A DNA stretch of 47,406 bases from Allobosea sp. CS1GBMeth4 (GCF_900185715.1 NZ_FYAS01000029.1:1-47406); one strand, 5' to 3'; shown: positions 25,814-34,648, numbered from the stretch's first letter. The notes: generated by a model not told the origin, from the sequence alone. Program-made: numbers and translations.

Positions 25814-25839
25814 AAGGGCTGCCCGCAAGGGCGGCCCTT
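25814..25839 (+). terminator. Hairpin between the leader ORF and rnr
   Basis: Eleven-bp stem AAGGGCTGCCC / GGGCGGCCCTT (one G-U pair) closed by a GCAA tetraloop, ending in CTTCTCCG with a weak T-rich tail. It may end a short leader transcript or act as an attenuator ahead of rnr. Confidence 0.55.
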
Positions 25840-25936
25840 CTCCGTTTCGGAGGCGGCGCGGCGGCCGCGCCTCCGTGTCGGCCCCGCCTGCGGGTAGCAG
25901 TTCTGCACAGGCCGTTCTGGCGCCCCCGGCCGCGGC

Positions 25937-28288
25937 ATGGCAGAAACCCTCCATGTCCCTTGCGCCCAGCCGCCGCTGACGAGGCCCGAGCCCTTGTCCC
26001 GTCCCGACTCCGACGCCACCCGCGACGCCGTCCTCGCCTTCATCGAGGAGGAGCGCGCGGCCGGCCGCGAGCCCGGCCGGCGCGACATCGCCAAGGCCTT
26101 CCGGCTCGATGCCGGCGGCAAGATCTGGCTCAAGCGCCTGCTGCGCGAGCTCGAACTGGCGGAGAACGGCGGATCGAGCCCGGTCAAGCCGCATGCCGCC
26201 CTCCCCGCAGTGCTGCTCTGCGAGGTCAAGTCGCGCGACCGCGAGGGCGATCTCGTCGCGGTCCCGCCCGAATGGAACGAGGCCGACCAGGGCGAGACGC
26301 CGAAAATCCTGATCGAGCGCCAGCGCGAGTTCCGCCGTAAGCCGAAGACCGCGGCCGCCGCCGCGCCCGGCATCGGCGACCAGGTCTTGCTCAAGCTGAC
26401 GAAGCTGCGCGGCGTCGAAGGCTATCAATGGTCCGGCCGCGTCCTCAAGGTGATGGGCAAGGCGAAGGCCCAGGTGCTCGGCATCTTCCGTGCCCTCCCC
26501 GACGGCTCCGGCCGACTCGTGCCGGTCGACAAGAAGGCGCAGGGGCGCGAGGCGCTGGTGCCGAAGAGCCAGACCGGCGGGGCGCAGGACGGCGATCTCG
26601 TCTCGGTCTCCTTCGCCCGCGAGAGCCGTTTCGGCCCGCCGCAGGCGCGGGTCCGCGAGCGCCTCGGCTCGCTGAAATCCGAGCGCGCCGTCTCGCTGAT
26701 CGCGATCCACGCCCACGGCATCCCCAGCGAGTTCCAGCCGGCGACGCTCGCCGAAGCGGAGGCGGCCGGCGCCGCCACCCTCGCCGGCCGCGAGGACTGG
26801 CGCGCCTTGCCGCTGATCACCATCGATCCGGCCGACGCCAAGGACCATGACGACGCCGTCCATGCCGCGCCGGACGAGGATCCCGACAATCGCGGCGGCC
26901 ATGTCGTCACCGTCGCCATCGCCGACGTCGCCTCCTATGTCCGCCCCGGCTCGTCGCTCGACCGCGAGGCGCTGGAGCGCGGCAACGCGGTCTATTTTCC
27001 CGACCGGGTCGTGCCGATGCTGCCGGAGCGGATATCGAACGATCTCTGCTCGCTGCGCCAGGCCGAGGACCGGCCGGCCCTGGCCGTCCGCCTCGTCCTC
27101 AAGGCCGACGGCACCAAGAAGAGCCATTCCTTCCACCGCATCATGATGCGCTCGGCGGCGAAGCTGTCCTACCAGCAGGCGCAGGCGGCGATCGACGGCA
27201 GGCCGGACGACGTCGCCGGCCCGATCCGCGACGCCATCCTGATGCCGCTCTGGGCCGCCTACGGCTCGGCCGCCCGCGCCCGCGACGCCCGCCAGCCGCT
27301 CGATCTCGACCTGCCCGAACGCAAGCTGATCCTCGACGCCGACGGCAAGGTCACCCGCGTGATCGTGCCCGAGCGCCTCGCCGCCCACAGGCTGATCGAG
27401 GAGTTCATGATCCTCGCCAACGTCGCCGCCGCGGAGACGCTGGAGCGGGCGAAGAGCCATCTGATCTATCGCTGCCATGACGAGCCCTCGCTCGAGAAGA
27501 TGCGGGCGCTCGGCGAGGTGCTGGCCTCGATCGGCATCAAGCTGCCGAAGGACGGCGCGCTCAGGCCCGTGCTGTTCAACCGCATCCTCGCCATGCTCAA
27601 GGGCTCGGAGAACGAGCTCCTGATCAACGAGGTGGTGCTGCGGACCCAGGCGCAGGCCGAATACGTCGCCGAGAATTACGGGCATTTCGGCCTGAACCTG
27701 CGCCGCTACGCCCATTTCACCTCGCCGATCCGCCGCTATGCCGATCTGGTCGTGCATCGCGCCCTGGTCGCGGCGCTGGGGCTCGGCGAGGACGGCCTGC
27801 CGAAATCGGTCGCGCTCGGCGAGCTGCGCGAGATCGCGACGCGGATCTCGGCGGCGGAACGGCGCGCCATGGCGGCCGAGCGCGAGACCACCGACCGGCT
27901 GATCGCGCATTTCCTCGCCGACCGGATCGGCGCCAGCTTCGACGGGCGCATCGCCGGGCTCAATCGCGCCGGCCTCTTCGTCAAGCTCGACGACACCGGC
28001 GCCGACGGCTTCATCCCGGCCTCGACGCTGGGCGCCGACTACTACCGGCATGACGAGCGCAGCCATGCGCTGGTCGGCGACCGCACTGGCGAGAGCTGGC
28101 GCCTCGGCGACCGCGTCCATGTCCGCCTGGTCGAGGCGGCGCCGGTCGCCGGCGCGCTCCGATTCGAATTGCTCACGGAAGGCAGGCCCGCGACATCCGA
28201 CCGCTCTGGCAAAAGGTCACGGCCTCCTTTACCTATCGGGCGAAAGAAGGGCCGGCCCCTGCCCGCACGATCGGGCCGCAAGCGTTAG
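25937..28288 (+). CDS. rnr: Ribonuclease R
   Basis: Processive 3'-5' exoribonuclease of the RNB family, 783 residues. In order it has an N-terminal winged-helix-like region (about 30-75), cold-shock domains (about 90-250), and the RNB catalytic domain with DPADAKDHDDAVHA (metal Asp residues), NDLCSLRQAEDRPALAV, EEFMILANVAAAE and HFTSPIRRYADLVVHRAL. An S1 domain (DGRIAGLNRAGLFVKLDD) and a Lys/Arg-rich tail ending SGRKR follow. ATG 25937 has no clear Shine-Dalgarno; TTG at 25994 behind GAGG is an alternative. In relatives rnr often follows topA; here it follows a possible leader ORF. Its stop codon overlaps a palindromic repeat. Confidence 0.95.
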   Translation: MAETLHVPCAQPPLTRPEPLSRPDSDATRDAVLAFIEEERAAGREPGRRDIAKAFRLDAGGKIWLKRLLRELELAENGGSSPVKPHAALPAVLLCEVKSRDREGDLVAVPPEWNEADQGETPKILIERQREFRRKPKTAAAAAPGIGDQVLLKLTKLRGVEGYQWSGRVLKVMGKAKAQVLGIFRALPDGSGRLVPVDKKAQGREALVPKSQTGGAQDGDLVSVSFARESRFGPPQARVRERLGSLKSERAVSLIAIHAHGIPSEFQPATLAEAEAAGAATLAGREDWRALPLITIDPADAKDHDDAVHAAPDEDPDNRGGHVVTVAIADVASYVRPGSSLDREALERGNAVYFPDRVVPMLPERISNDLCSLRQAEDRPALAVRLVLKADGTKKSHSFHRIMMRSAAKLSYQQAQAAIDGRPDDVAGPIRDAILMPLWAAYGSAARARDARQPLDLDLPERKLILDADGKVTRVIVPERLAAHRLIEEFMILANVAAAETLERAKSHLIYRCHDEPSLEKMRALGEVLASIGIKLPKDGALRPVLFNRILAMLKGSENELLINEVVLRTQAQAEYVAENYGHFGLNLRRYAHFTSPIRRYADLVVHRALVAALGLGEDGLPKSVALGELREIATRISAAERRAMAAERETTDRLIAHFLADRIGASFDGRIAGLNRAGLFVKLDDTGADGFIPASTLGADYYRHDERSHALVGDRTGESWRLGDRVHVRLVEAAPVAGALRFELLTEGRPATSDRSGKRSRPPLPIGRKKGRPLPARSGRKR

Positions 28289-28337
28289 AGCAGGCTGCGG
28301 AAACGTGGAAACCGGTTTTTCGCATGAAGCCTGCTCT
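28287..28337. repeat. ACCGG-core palindromic repeat overlapping the rnr stop
   Basis: A 51-bp inverted repeat with perfect 10-bp arms AGAGCAGGCT / AGCCTGCTCT around GTGGAAACCGGTTTTTCGC. The first two bases are part of the rnr TAG stop codon. It aligns closely, in inverted orientation, with the copy at 34688-34738 and more loosely with 4257-4303. Confidence 0.85.
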
Positions 28338-28431
28338 CTCTTGGCGAGGGGCGGATTCAGACATCGGATGGAAGCGCCCCGCTTCGATCCGACGTCGTTC
28401 GGCTCTGGGCCCCGCACAGCGAAGATTCCCC

Positions 28432-28875
28432 ATGTCCATTCATTGTCATGAACCCAAGCCGGTCCAGGCGCGCGACTGGCGCCAGGCGATGCGCCGCGGG
28501 CTCCTCGGCCGTTGCCCGCATTGCGGCAAGGGCCGGCTGTTCCGCGGCTTCCTGAAGCCGGTCGATTCCTGCGCGGCCTGCGGCGAGACCCTGCACCATC
28601 AGCGCGCCGACGACCTGCCGCCCTATATCGTGATCACCATCGTCGGCCATGTCGTCGTCGGCGGCATCGTGCTCGCCGAGAAATACGGCGACTGGTCGAT
28701 CGCCCAGCATTTCTGGGTCTGGCTGCCGCTGACCATCGGGCTCAGCCTCGGGCTGATGCAGCCGGCCAAGGGCGCGGTGATCGGCCTGCAATGGGCCCTG
28801 CGCATGCACGGTTTCGGCGGCGCCATGCCCAAGCCCGGGATGCAGCCCGCGATGAAGCCGGTGGGCGGCCGATGA
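28432..28875 (+). CDS. DUF983 family membrane protein
   Basis: A 147-residue DUF983 protein. It opens with a zinc-ribbon-like CPHCGKGRLFRGFLKP...CAACGETL (four Cys), then RADDLPPYIVITIVGHVVVGGI and two transmembrane helices. The C terminus is WALRMHGFGG. Function is unknown; DUF983 proteins sit between rnr and a NUDIX gene in many Hyphomicrobiales, as here. An upstream in-frame ATG at 28324 lies within the palindromic repeat; ATG 28432 matches the family start. Its stop overlaps the next gene's start (ATGA). Confidence 0.9.
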   Translation: MSIHCHEPKPVQARDWRQAMRRGLLGRCPHCGKGRLFRGFLKPVDSCAACGETLHHQRADDLPPYIVITIVGHVVVGGIVLAEKYGDWSIAQHFWVWLPLTIGLSLGLMQPAKGAVIGLQWALRMHGFGGAMPKPGMQPAMKPVGGR

Positions 28876-29606
28876 GCGATCATACCGTCACCCTGACCCA
28901 GGCGGAGCGGGTCCGCACCGCCTTCAACCAGCGCCCACGCGACGCCGCCACCATGCTGATCCTCGACCATTCGGGGAAGAAGCCCAGGGTGTTGATGGGC
29001 AAGCGCCATCCCGGCCACAAGTTCATGCCGGGCAAATACGTCTTCCCGGGCGGCCGCATCGAGCCGGGCGACCGGCGCATGGCCGCGACGGGCGCCCTCG
29101 CCGGCCCCTGCGAGCAGCGCCTGCTCGCCCGCTGCGTCCGCCCGAGCGTCCAGCGCGGCCGTGCCCTGGCGCTCGCCGCCATCCGCGAGACCTTCGAGGA
29201 GACCGGCCTGATCTTCGGCAGCGCCGATTACGGCGCGCCCGAAAATCCGCCCGAGGGCGTCTGGGCCGATTTCGCGACGCGCGGCGTCTTCCCCGACCTC
29301 GGCGCCGTCACCTTCGTCGCCCGGGCCATCACCCCGCCGCGGCGGCCGAAGCGCTTCGACACCCGCTTCTTCACCGTCGACGCGCGCGCCGTCGCCGGCA
29401 AGGTCGAGGGCATCGTCGGGCCCGATTCGGAGCTGGTCGACCTGGTCTCGGTCACCTTCGACGAGGCGCGCGAGCTCGACCTGCCGACCATCACCAAGGT
29501 GATCATCGCCGAGGTCGAGGAGCGGCTGAAGGCCGGTTTCGGCCAGCATCTGCCGGTGCCGTTCTATTGGGAGAAGCGCGGCAGCTTCGTGCGGGAGCTG
29601 CTCTGA
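28872..29606 (+). CDS. NUDIX hydrolase
   Basis: A 244-residue NUDIX protein, likely a nucleoside-diphosphate-linked pyrophosphohydrolase. The N-terminal part of the box is KYVFPGGRIEPGD. The catalytic helix LAAIRETFEETGLIFG comes after an insert of about 35 residues, an arrangement seen in the CoA/ADP-sugar-type NUDIX group of this locus. A C-terminal segment PVPFYWEKRGSFVREL is also characteristic. It is translationally coupled to the DUF983 gene by a 4-nt overlap. The substrate is unknown. Confidence 0.9.
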   Translation: MSDHTVTLTQAERVRTAFNQRPRDAATMLILDHSGKKPRVLMGKRHPGHKFMPGKYVFPGGRIEPGDRRMAATGALAGPCEQRLLARCVRPSVQRGRALALAAIRETFEETGLIFGSADYGAPENPPEGVWADFATRGVFPDLGAVTFVARAITPPRRPKRFDTRFFTVDARAVAGKVEGIVGPDSELVDLVSVTFDEARELDLPTITKVIIAEVEERLKAGFGQHLPVPFYWEKRGSFVRELL

Positions 29607-29649
29607 GCGCCCCGGGCGCGGGAAAAACCGGAGCCGCGCCCGATAATCC

Positions 29650-29678
29650 TTGACTTGCCCGTCCCGATACGGCATTCC
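29650..29678 (+). promoter_or_regulatory. Candidate housekeeping promoter of rpmG
   Basis: A -35 like TTGACT (29650-29655), a 17-nt spacer and a weak -10 CATTCC (29673-29678). It lies in the NUDIX-rpmG gap, about 85 nt upstream of rpmG. The -35 is good and the -10 poor. Confidence 0.4.
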
Positions 29679-29762
29679 CCGCCCATCGGATTGCCGGGGT
29701 CGCCCCGGCCGTTTTGTTTTTGCGAGGGCCGAAGGCGGCCCGTTCTGTTCGAGGGCTCCGCC

Positions 29763-29930
29763 ATGGCCAAGGCCGTGACCATCAAGATCAAGCTCGTCTC
29801 GACGGCGGACACCGGGTACTTCTACGTGACCAAGAAGAACTCGCGCACGATGACCGAGAAGATGTCGAAGAAGAAGTACGACCCGGTCGCGCGCAAGCAC
29901 GTCGAGTTCAAGGAAACCAAGATCAAGTAA
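29763..29930 (+). CDS. rpmG: 50S ribosomal protein L33
   Basis: A 55-residue ribosomal protein bL33 ([18 protein letters not shown]...). It lacks the zinc cysteines, as is normal for alphaproteobacterial L33. It is a component of the large subunit near the E site. Shadow ORFs in the other frames extend over it. A strong terminator follows 34 bp after the stop. Confidence 0.98.
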   Translation: MAKAVTIKIKLVSTADTGYFYVTKKNSRTMTEKMSKKKYDPVARKHVEFKETKIK

Positions 29931-29964
29931 GGGTTCTCGCCCGGCCGCTTGATCGATGTGAGGG

Positions 29965-29987
29965 GCCGCCGGTTTCCGGCGGCTTTT
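29965..29987 (+). terminator. Rho-independent terminator of rpmG
   Basis: Stem GCCGCCGG / CCGGCGGC (perhaps shortened at the loop) with a TTT loop, followed by TTTTT at 29983-29987. A textbook intrinsic terminator just downstream of rpmG. Confidence 0.9.
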
Positions 29988-30010
29988 TCATGTGCGCCGC
30001 CGCCGCCCGA

Positions 30011-30337
30011 TCAGAACGACGGCTTCGGCACGAACAGGCAGAACGGCTTCTGCGACGGGGCGATCACGGTGCCCGTCAGCATCCCGCCGCTGCGGCAGAC
30101 GTGGAAGCGCCCGTCCATCGAGACGCGCGTATCCCGCTCCGCCACGAAATGCCCGTCATGGGTGAGATAACCGCCCGGGACGATGCGCGGGTCGGGCTCG
30201 CGGGCATCGGCGTCGAGGCCCATCGGCCAGCAGTCGCGGTCGCTGCAGCAATCGTAAGGATACCAGCTATGCGCGTGGACAGGCCCTCCGCCCCACGGCA
30301 GCAGCGCGAGGCAGAGCGCCGATGCGATGAGACGCAT
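30011..30337 (-). CDS. Small exported Cys-rich protein of unknown function
   Basis: A 108-residue protein with a clear Sec signal (MRLIASALCLALLPWGGG, cleavage after VHA) and a mature part starting HSWYPYDCCSDRDCWPM. It has several cysteines (CC, C, C, C) and a conserved-looking GHFVAERDTRVSMDGRFHVC segment. Proteins with the HSWYPYxCC start are common hypothetical proteins in Hyphomicrobiales; no function is known to me. The disulfide-compatible cysteines suggest a periplasmic fold. It is convergent with rpmG. Confidence 0.8.
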   Translation of the reverse strand: MRLIASALCLALLPWGGGPVHAHSWYPYDCCSDRDCWPMGLDADAREPDPRIVPGGYLTHDGHFVAERDTRVSMDGRFHVCRSGGMLTGTVIAPSQKPFCLFVPKPSF

Positions 30338-30613
30338 GGGTCGCTCCTGGGTGAGGATGTCAGGCCAGCATCTTCGCAGCCGAATGGCAGGGCATGCGAA
30401 TCGTCGTCAGATTAGCATGAGACGACGATGGTTAATGGGGCCTTACGTCGCCTGAGCGCCCAAAGTTTGGCCAGTATTGCCGCTTTGGACGCCCGACGAG
30501 GTCAACGCCGCCGCCGCTCTCCGGTTCCACGCGGCGGCTCTGGCCTTGGCTGCCGCGATCTCTTACGGTGCCGGCGCGATGCGGCCCGCCGCCCGATCCG
30601 CAGGAGCCCTTCG

Positions 30614-30817
30614 GTGAGCAACGGTCCCGATCCGGTCGAACCGCGCCCGCGCTCCGGCGGGCTGGTGCGCGGTTTCCTGCGCCTGATCGTCGAGGTCGAC
30701 GAGTCGCGGCGCTGGATGTACCGGCTCCGTGCGGCTCTGCTGCTTCTGCTGCTGCTCGCCGGCTTCGGCGTCCTCGGCTACTGGGTGCCGGAGCTGATCG
30801 GCCGCCGTCTGCGCTGA
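30614..30817 (+). CDS. Small single-pass membrane protein, unknown function
   Basis: A 67-residue product from a GTG start with AGGAG 7 nt upstream. The N-terminal part is soluble and charged (VRGFLRLIVEVDESRRWMYR). One helix follows (LRAALLLLLLLAGFGVLGYW), ending VPELIGRRLR. A longer ATG ORF from 30428 adds Arg-rich, non-protein-like sequence, so the GTG is preferred. I recognise no family. The 276 bp upstream of it hold nothing I can identify. Confidence 0.6.
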   Translation: MSNGPDPVEPRPRSGGLVRGFLRLIVEVDESRRWMYRLRAALLLLLLLAGFGVLGYWVPELIGRRLR

Positions 30818-31123
30818 TCGCAAACCGCCGCGGCCGGCCTCGCCGAAGACGAGGTGGCCGGCCGACGACGGGGCTGAGGAGGCCAGGATCCCGCCATCGG
30901 CCGGCCGAGCCCAGCGGCGACCCAGGAGATGCGGCGGAACCTGGGTTTCCGAAGGGCGTTCCGGACGGCTGCCTGTGCAGCCGTTCTCTTGGGACCCACC
31001 CTACGTCGAAGCCCTCCCGAATCAATCGAATACGATTGATTCACCAATATTCATCGATGCTTAACCCTACTTGGAAACCTTACTGGCCAAGCAGCGGCGC
31101 CGTCCTCGGGTCCGGCGGGCTTC
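30818..31123. other. Gene-free region with an AT-rich palindrome
   Basis: A 306-bp gap between convergent genes. It contains two GGCCGGCC blocks (around 30833 and 30850) and a perfect inverted repeat AATCAATCG-AATA-CGATTGATT at 31020-31041, in an AT-rich patch unlike the surroundings. ORFs here have no protein-like composition. Confidence 0.6.
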
Positions 31124-32500
31124 TCACGCCGCGTGGGCGACGATGACGCGGTTGCGCCCGCCGGCCTTCGCCAGATAGACCGCCTCGTCCGCCCGCTTCA
31201 TCATCTCGACCGGGCCGAGATCGCCGGCGCGCCGGCTGGCGACGCCGATCGACACCGTCACGGCGATGCTCCGCTCGCCACGCTGGATCTGGAAGGGCTC
31301 GTCCTCGACACGCTGCCGGATCCGCTCCGCCACCGCACGCGCCGCGTCGAGCGCGGTGTCGGGCAGGACCACGACGATCTCCTCGCCGCCCATGCGCGCC
31401 ACCAGGTCGATGCCGCGCGTGCAGGTGCGCACCCGGTCGGCGAATTCGCGCAGCACCTCGTCCCCGGCATCGTGCCCCCAGCTGTCGTTGACCGCCTTGA
31501 AGCGGTCGACGTCGAGCACCAGCAGCGAGAGCGGCCGCGCCCGCAGCGCCGACTCGTCGAACAGGACGGACAGGCGGCTGTCGAGATAGCGGCGGTTGTG
31601 CAGCCCGGTGAGCTGATCCATCACCGCCATTTCCATCGAGGACTGCACGCTGTCGCGCAGCCGCTCGGTGAAGCGCTTGCGGCGGACCAGCGTCCGGGCG
31701 CGCGCCAGCAATTCGTTGCGGTCGATCGGCCGGACCAGGAAGTCGTGCGCGCCGATCTCGAGCCCGCGCAGCACGCGGGCGCGGTCCTCGGCCTCGCCGA
31801 GCATCAGCACCGAAAGATTGCGGGTCCGCTCGAGCGAGCGCAGCTGGCTGCAGAGCCGCAGGCCGTCATAGTTCTGCAGATCGAGGCTCACCAGCACGAT
31901 CTCGAAATCGCCCTCGGCCGCGCGGGCCAGCGCCGTCTGCGCATCGGGCTCGGTTTCGATCGAATGGAAGGCCGAGAGCGCCTGGCTCAGGCGCTGGGCG
32001 ATCAGGGGCCGGTCCTCGATCAGCAGGACGCGGCCGTTCAGTCCGGTCTCGGCGGCGGCGGCGGCCAGCGGATCGGCGATGCCGAGATGGCGCGAGGCCA
32101 GCGCCCGCTGACGCAATTCGTCGGTGACCGATTTGAGCCTGACCAGGCTGCGCACGCGCGCGAACAGCGCGGTGTCGTCGATCGGCTTGGTCAGGAAGTC
32201 GTCGGCCCCGGCGTCGAGCCCCTTCAGCCGGTCGCTGGGCTGGTCGAGCGCGGTCACCATCACGACCGGGATATGGGCGGTGCCGGCGCTGTTCTTCAGC
32301 CGCCGGCAGACCTCGAAGCCGTTCATGCCGGGCATCATCACGTCGAGCAGGACGATGTCGGCCTCGCCGCGTTCGCAGATCGCCAGCGCCTCGATTCCGT
32401 TCGTCGCGGTGACGACGTCGAAATATTCGGCGCTGAGCTTGGCCTCCAGCAGCTTCACATTGGCGGCGATGTCGTCGACGACCAGGACCCGTGCGGACAT
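31124..32500 (-). CDS. pleD: PleD-type diguanylate cyclase response regulator
   Basis: A 458-residue protein with REC-REC-GGDEF architecture that makes cyclic-di-GMP. The first receiver has the phospho-acceptor D53 (IVLLDVMMPGMNG). The second receiver lacks it: Ser replaces Asp in EIVLVSLDLQ, so it is an adaptor domain. The cyclase site is GGEEI near residue 371, preceded by an inhibitory I-site RGID. It is 16 bp downstream of divK, an established pair in which PleD controls polar development and surface attachment in alphaproteobacteria. Confidence 0.96.
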   Translation of the reverse strand: MSARVLVVDDIAANVKLLEAKLSAEYFDVVTATNGIEALAICERGEADIVLLDVMMPGMNGFEVCRRLKNSAGTAHIPVVMVTALDQPSDRLKGLDAGADDFLTKPIDDTALFARVRSLVRLKSVTDELRQRALASRHLGIADPLAAAAAETGLNGRVLLIEDRPLIAQRLSQALSAFHSIETEPDAQTALARAAEGDFEIVLVSLDLQNYDGLRLCSQLRSLERTRNLSVLMLGEAEDRARVLRGLEIGAHDFLVRPIDRNELLARARTLVRRKRFTERLRDSVQSSMEMAVMDQLTGLHNRRYLDSRLSVLFDESALRARPLSLLVLDVDRFKAVNDSWGHDAGDEVLREFADRVRTCTRGIDLVARMGGEEIVVVLPDTALDAARAVAERIRQRVEDEPFQIQRGERSIAVTVSIGVASRRAGDLGPVEMMKRADEAVYLAKAGGRNRVIVAHAA

Positions 32501-32516
32501 GGTTCAGCGTGTCCTC

Positions 32517-32888
32517 TCAGGCGGCGCCGACATAGGCGCGGACCGTGTCGAGGAACTTGCCGACCGAGATCGGCTTCGAGATATAGGCCTCGCAGCCGCC
32601 TTCCCGGATTCGCTCCTCGTCGCCCTTCATCGCGAAGGCGGTGACCGCGATCACCGGGATCGCCTTCAGCGCGTCGTCCTCCTTGATCCACTTCGTCACC
32701 TCCAGCCCCGATACCTCGGGCAGCTGGATGTCCATCAGGATCAGGTCGGGCCGGTGCGTGCGGGCCAATTCGATCGCCTCGATGCCGTCGGCGGTCTTGA
32801 GCGTCGCGTAGCCATGCGCCTCCAACAGGTCGTTGAAGAGCTTCATGTTGAGCTCATTGTCCTCGACGATCAGAACCGTCTTTGCCAT
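32517..32888 (-). CDS. divK: Single-domain response regulator DivK
   Basis: A 123-residue stand-alone receiver. The acidic pocket is ED at 9-10, the phospho-acceptor D53 is in [13 protein letters not shown], and the Lys is in [12 protein letters not shown]. Sequence and position next to pleD identify DivK, the essential polarity and cell-cycle regulator that signals through DivL/CckA in this class. ATG 32888 follows GGGGGACAG; an upstream ATG at 33011 is not family-like. Confidence 0.96.
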   Translation of the reverse strand: MAKTVLIVEDNELNMKLFNDLLEAHGYATLKTADGIEAIELARTHRPDLILMDIQLPEVSGLEVTKWIKEDDALKAIPVIAVTAFAMKGDEERIREGGCEAYISKPISVGKFLDTVRAYVGAA

Positions 32889-33026
32889 CTGTCCCCCAAC
32901 GCCGCCCGGCCGGAGATCCGACGAGGCGGATTCCCGAGGCCGGCGGCCGTGTTCAGTGCTAGGTCTAGCACGCGAGCCGTTGACGAAACGCAAACCCGAA
33001 ACCAGACTCACCGGTCATAGATAGCC

Positions 33027-33317
33027 ATGCCGCACCCGATCACCAGTGAGGAAGCCGAAACGCTGGCGCTCAGGGCGCTCGCCTTCCTGGCCTCGGAACC
33101 GGAACGCCTGGAACCGTTTCTGGCTGCCACCGGCCTCGGTCCAGCCACTCTGCGCGGCGCGGCGCAGGAGCCCGGCTTCCTGCTCGGCGTGCTCGACCAT
33201 CTCTGCGCCAGCGAATCGTTGCTGCTCGAATTTGCCGGAAATCTGGGCCTGAATCCGGACATGGTCGTGCAGGCGCGCGAGATTCTGGCCGGCCCGCCCG
33301 AAGCCTTCGAGCCGTGA
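33027..33317 (+). CDS. DUF3572 family protein
   Basis: A 96-residue all-helical protein matching the DUF3572 family (EEAETLALRALAFLASEPE, FLAATGLGPATLR, PGFLLGVLDHLCASE, LNPDMVVQAREIL). Function is unknown. It sits between divK (divergent) and dinB and overlaps the dinB start by 4 nt (GTGA), so it is translationally coupled to the polymerase. Confidence 0.9.
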   Translation: MPHPITSEEAETLALRALAFLASEPERLEPFLAATGLGPATLRGAAQEPGFLLGVLDHLCASESLLLEFAGNLGLNPDMVVQAREILAGPPEAFEP

Positions 33318-34648
33318 GCGTCCCGGCCGGCCCGGCGATCTCCCAACGGGCGCTCTGCCGCGACTGCCTGCGCGACCATGACGAGGCGCATGCGCCGGCC
33401 GGCCTTCGTCGCTGCCCCGCCTGCGGCTCGCCGCGGCTGCTGCGCCATGACGAGCGCGACAGCCTCCACCTCGCCCATATCGACTGCGACGCCTTCTACG
33501 CGGCGATCGAGAAGCGGGACGACCCGTCGCTGCTCGACAAGCCGGTGATCATCGGCGGCGGCAAGCGCGGCGTGGTCTCGACCTGCTGCTACATCGCCCG
33601 CATGTCGGGCGTGCGCTCGGCCATGCCGATGTTCAAGGCGCTGAAGGCCTGCCCGGAGGCGGTGGTGATCAAGCCGGACATGGCGAAATACGTCGCCATA
33701 GGCCGCCAGGTCCGCCGGCTGATGCAGGAGCTGACGCCACTGGTCGAGCCGATCTCGATCGACGAGGCCTTTCTCGACCTCGGCGGCACCGAGCGGCTCC
33801 ATCACGCCAGCCCGGCGCTGACCCTCGCCCGCTTCCAGCGCCGGATCGAAGACGAGGTCGGCATCACCATCTCGGTCGGGCTGTCCTACGCCAAGTTCCT
33901 CGCCAAGGTCGCCTCCGACCTCGACAAGCCGCGCGGCTTCTCGATCATCGGCAAGGCCGAGGCCGTCGCCTTCCTCGCCCCGCAGCCCGTCGGCATGATC
34001 CCCGGTATCGGCCAGGCCGGGGCGGCGAAGCTCGCACAGGCCGGCTTCCGCAGCATCGGCGACCTCGCCAAGGCCGAGATCGCGACGCTGTACCGGCTGG
34101 TCGGCAAGGACGGGCCGCGCCTGAAGAACCTCGCGCTCGGCATCGACCCGCGCGAGGTGACGATCGGGCACGAGGCCAAGACGGTCTCGTCCGAGACGAC
34201 GCTCGATGTCGACCTCGCCCGCTTCGAGGAGCTGGAACCGATCCTCTGGCGCCTGTGCGAGAAGACCTCGCGGCGCCTGAAGGCGCAGGAGCTGGCCGGG
34301 CGCACCGTCACCCTCAAGCTCAAGACCCACGATTTCCACATCATCACGCGCGCCGCGCGCCTGTCCGAGCCGAGCCAGCTCGCCGCCCGGCTCTTCTCGG
34401 CCGGGCGCGACCTGCTCCGGCGCGAATGCACCGGACCGCGCTACCGGCTGATCGGCATCGGCATGAGCGATTTCTCCGATCCGGCCGAGGCCGATCGCGG
34501 CGACCTCGCCGACCTCCAGACCCCGAAGCTGAAGGCGATGGAGACCGCCCTCGACAAGGTCCGCGCCAGGTTCGGCGACGCCGCGATCGAGAAGGGGCTG
34601 TCGCTGCGCGACAACCGGCGCTCAAGATCACGTCGCATTTTGACGTAA
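33314..34648 (+). CDS. dinB: DNA polymerase IV (Y family) with N-terminal zinc-ribbon
   Basis: Error-prone translesion polymerase of 444 residues. The GTG start overlaps the DUF3572 stop. Residues 15-37 form a CxxC...CxxC zinc-ribbon-like extension. The palm begins with AHIDCDAFYAAIEKRDDP (metal Asp57) and carries SIDEAFLDL near 150-158. Finger segments are GGGKRGVVSTCCYIAR, helix-hairpin-helix GMIPGIGQAGAAKL, and the little-finger domain follows. The stop codon TAA falls in the loop of a large palindrome, so the last residues (SRSRRILT) are encoded by repeat sequence. Confidence 0.95.
   Translation: MSVPAGPAISQRALCRDCLRDHDEAHAPAGLRRCPACGSPRLLRHDERDSLHLAHIDCDAFYAAIEKRDDPSLLDKPVIIGGGKRGVVSTCCYIARMSGVRSAMPMFKALKACPEAVVIKPDMAKYVAIGRQVRRLMQELTPLVEPISIDEAFLDLGGTERLHHASPALTLARFQRRIEDEVGITISVGLSYAKFLAKVASDLDKPRGFSIIGKAEAVAFLAPQPVGMIPGIGQAGAAKLAQAGFRSIGDLAKAEIATLYRLVGKDGPRLKNLALGIDPREVTIGHEAKTVSSETTLDVDLARFEELEPILWRLCEKTSRRLKAQELAGRTVTLKLKTHDFHIITRAARLSEPSQLAARLFSAGRDLLRRECTGPRYRLIGIGMSDFSDPAEADRGDLADLQTPKLKAMETALDKVRARFGDAAIEKGLSLRDNRRSRSRRILT

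Noticed and set aside
25646..28120. An 824-residue open frame on the minus strand across rnr
   Set aside because: It is antisense to rnr with its catalytic motifs, and its composition is that of a GC shadow.
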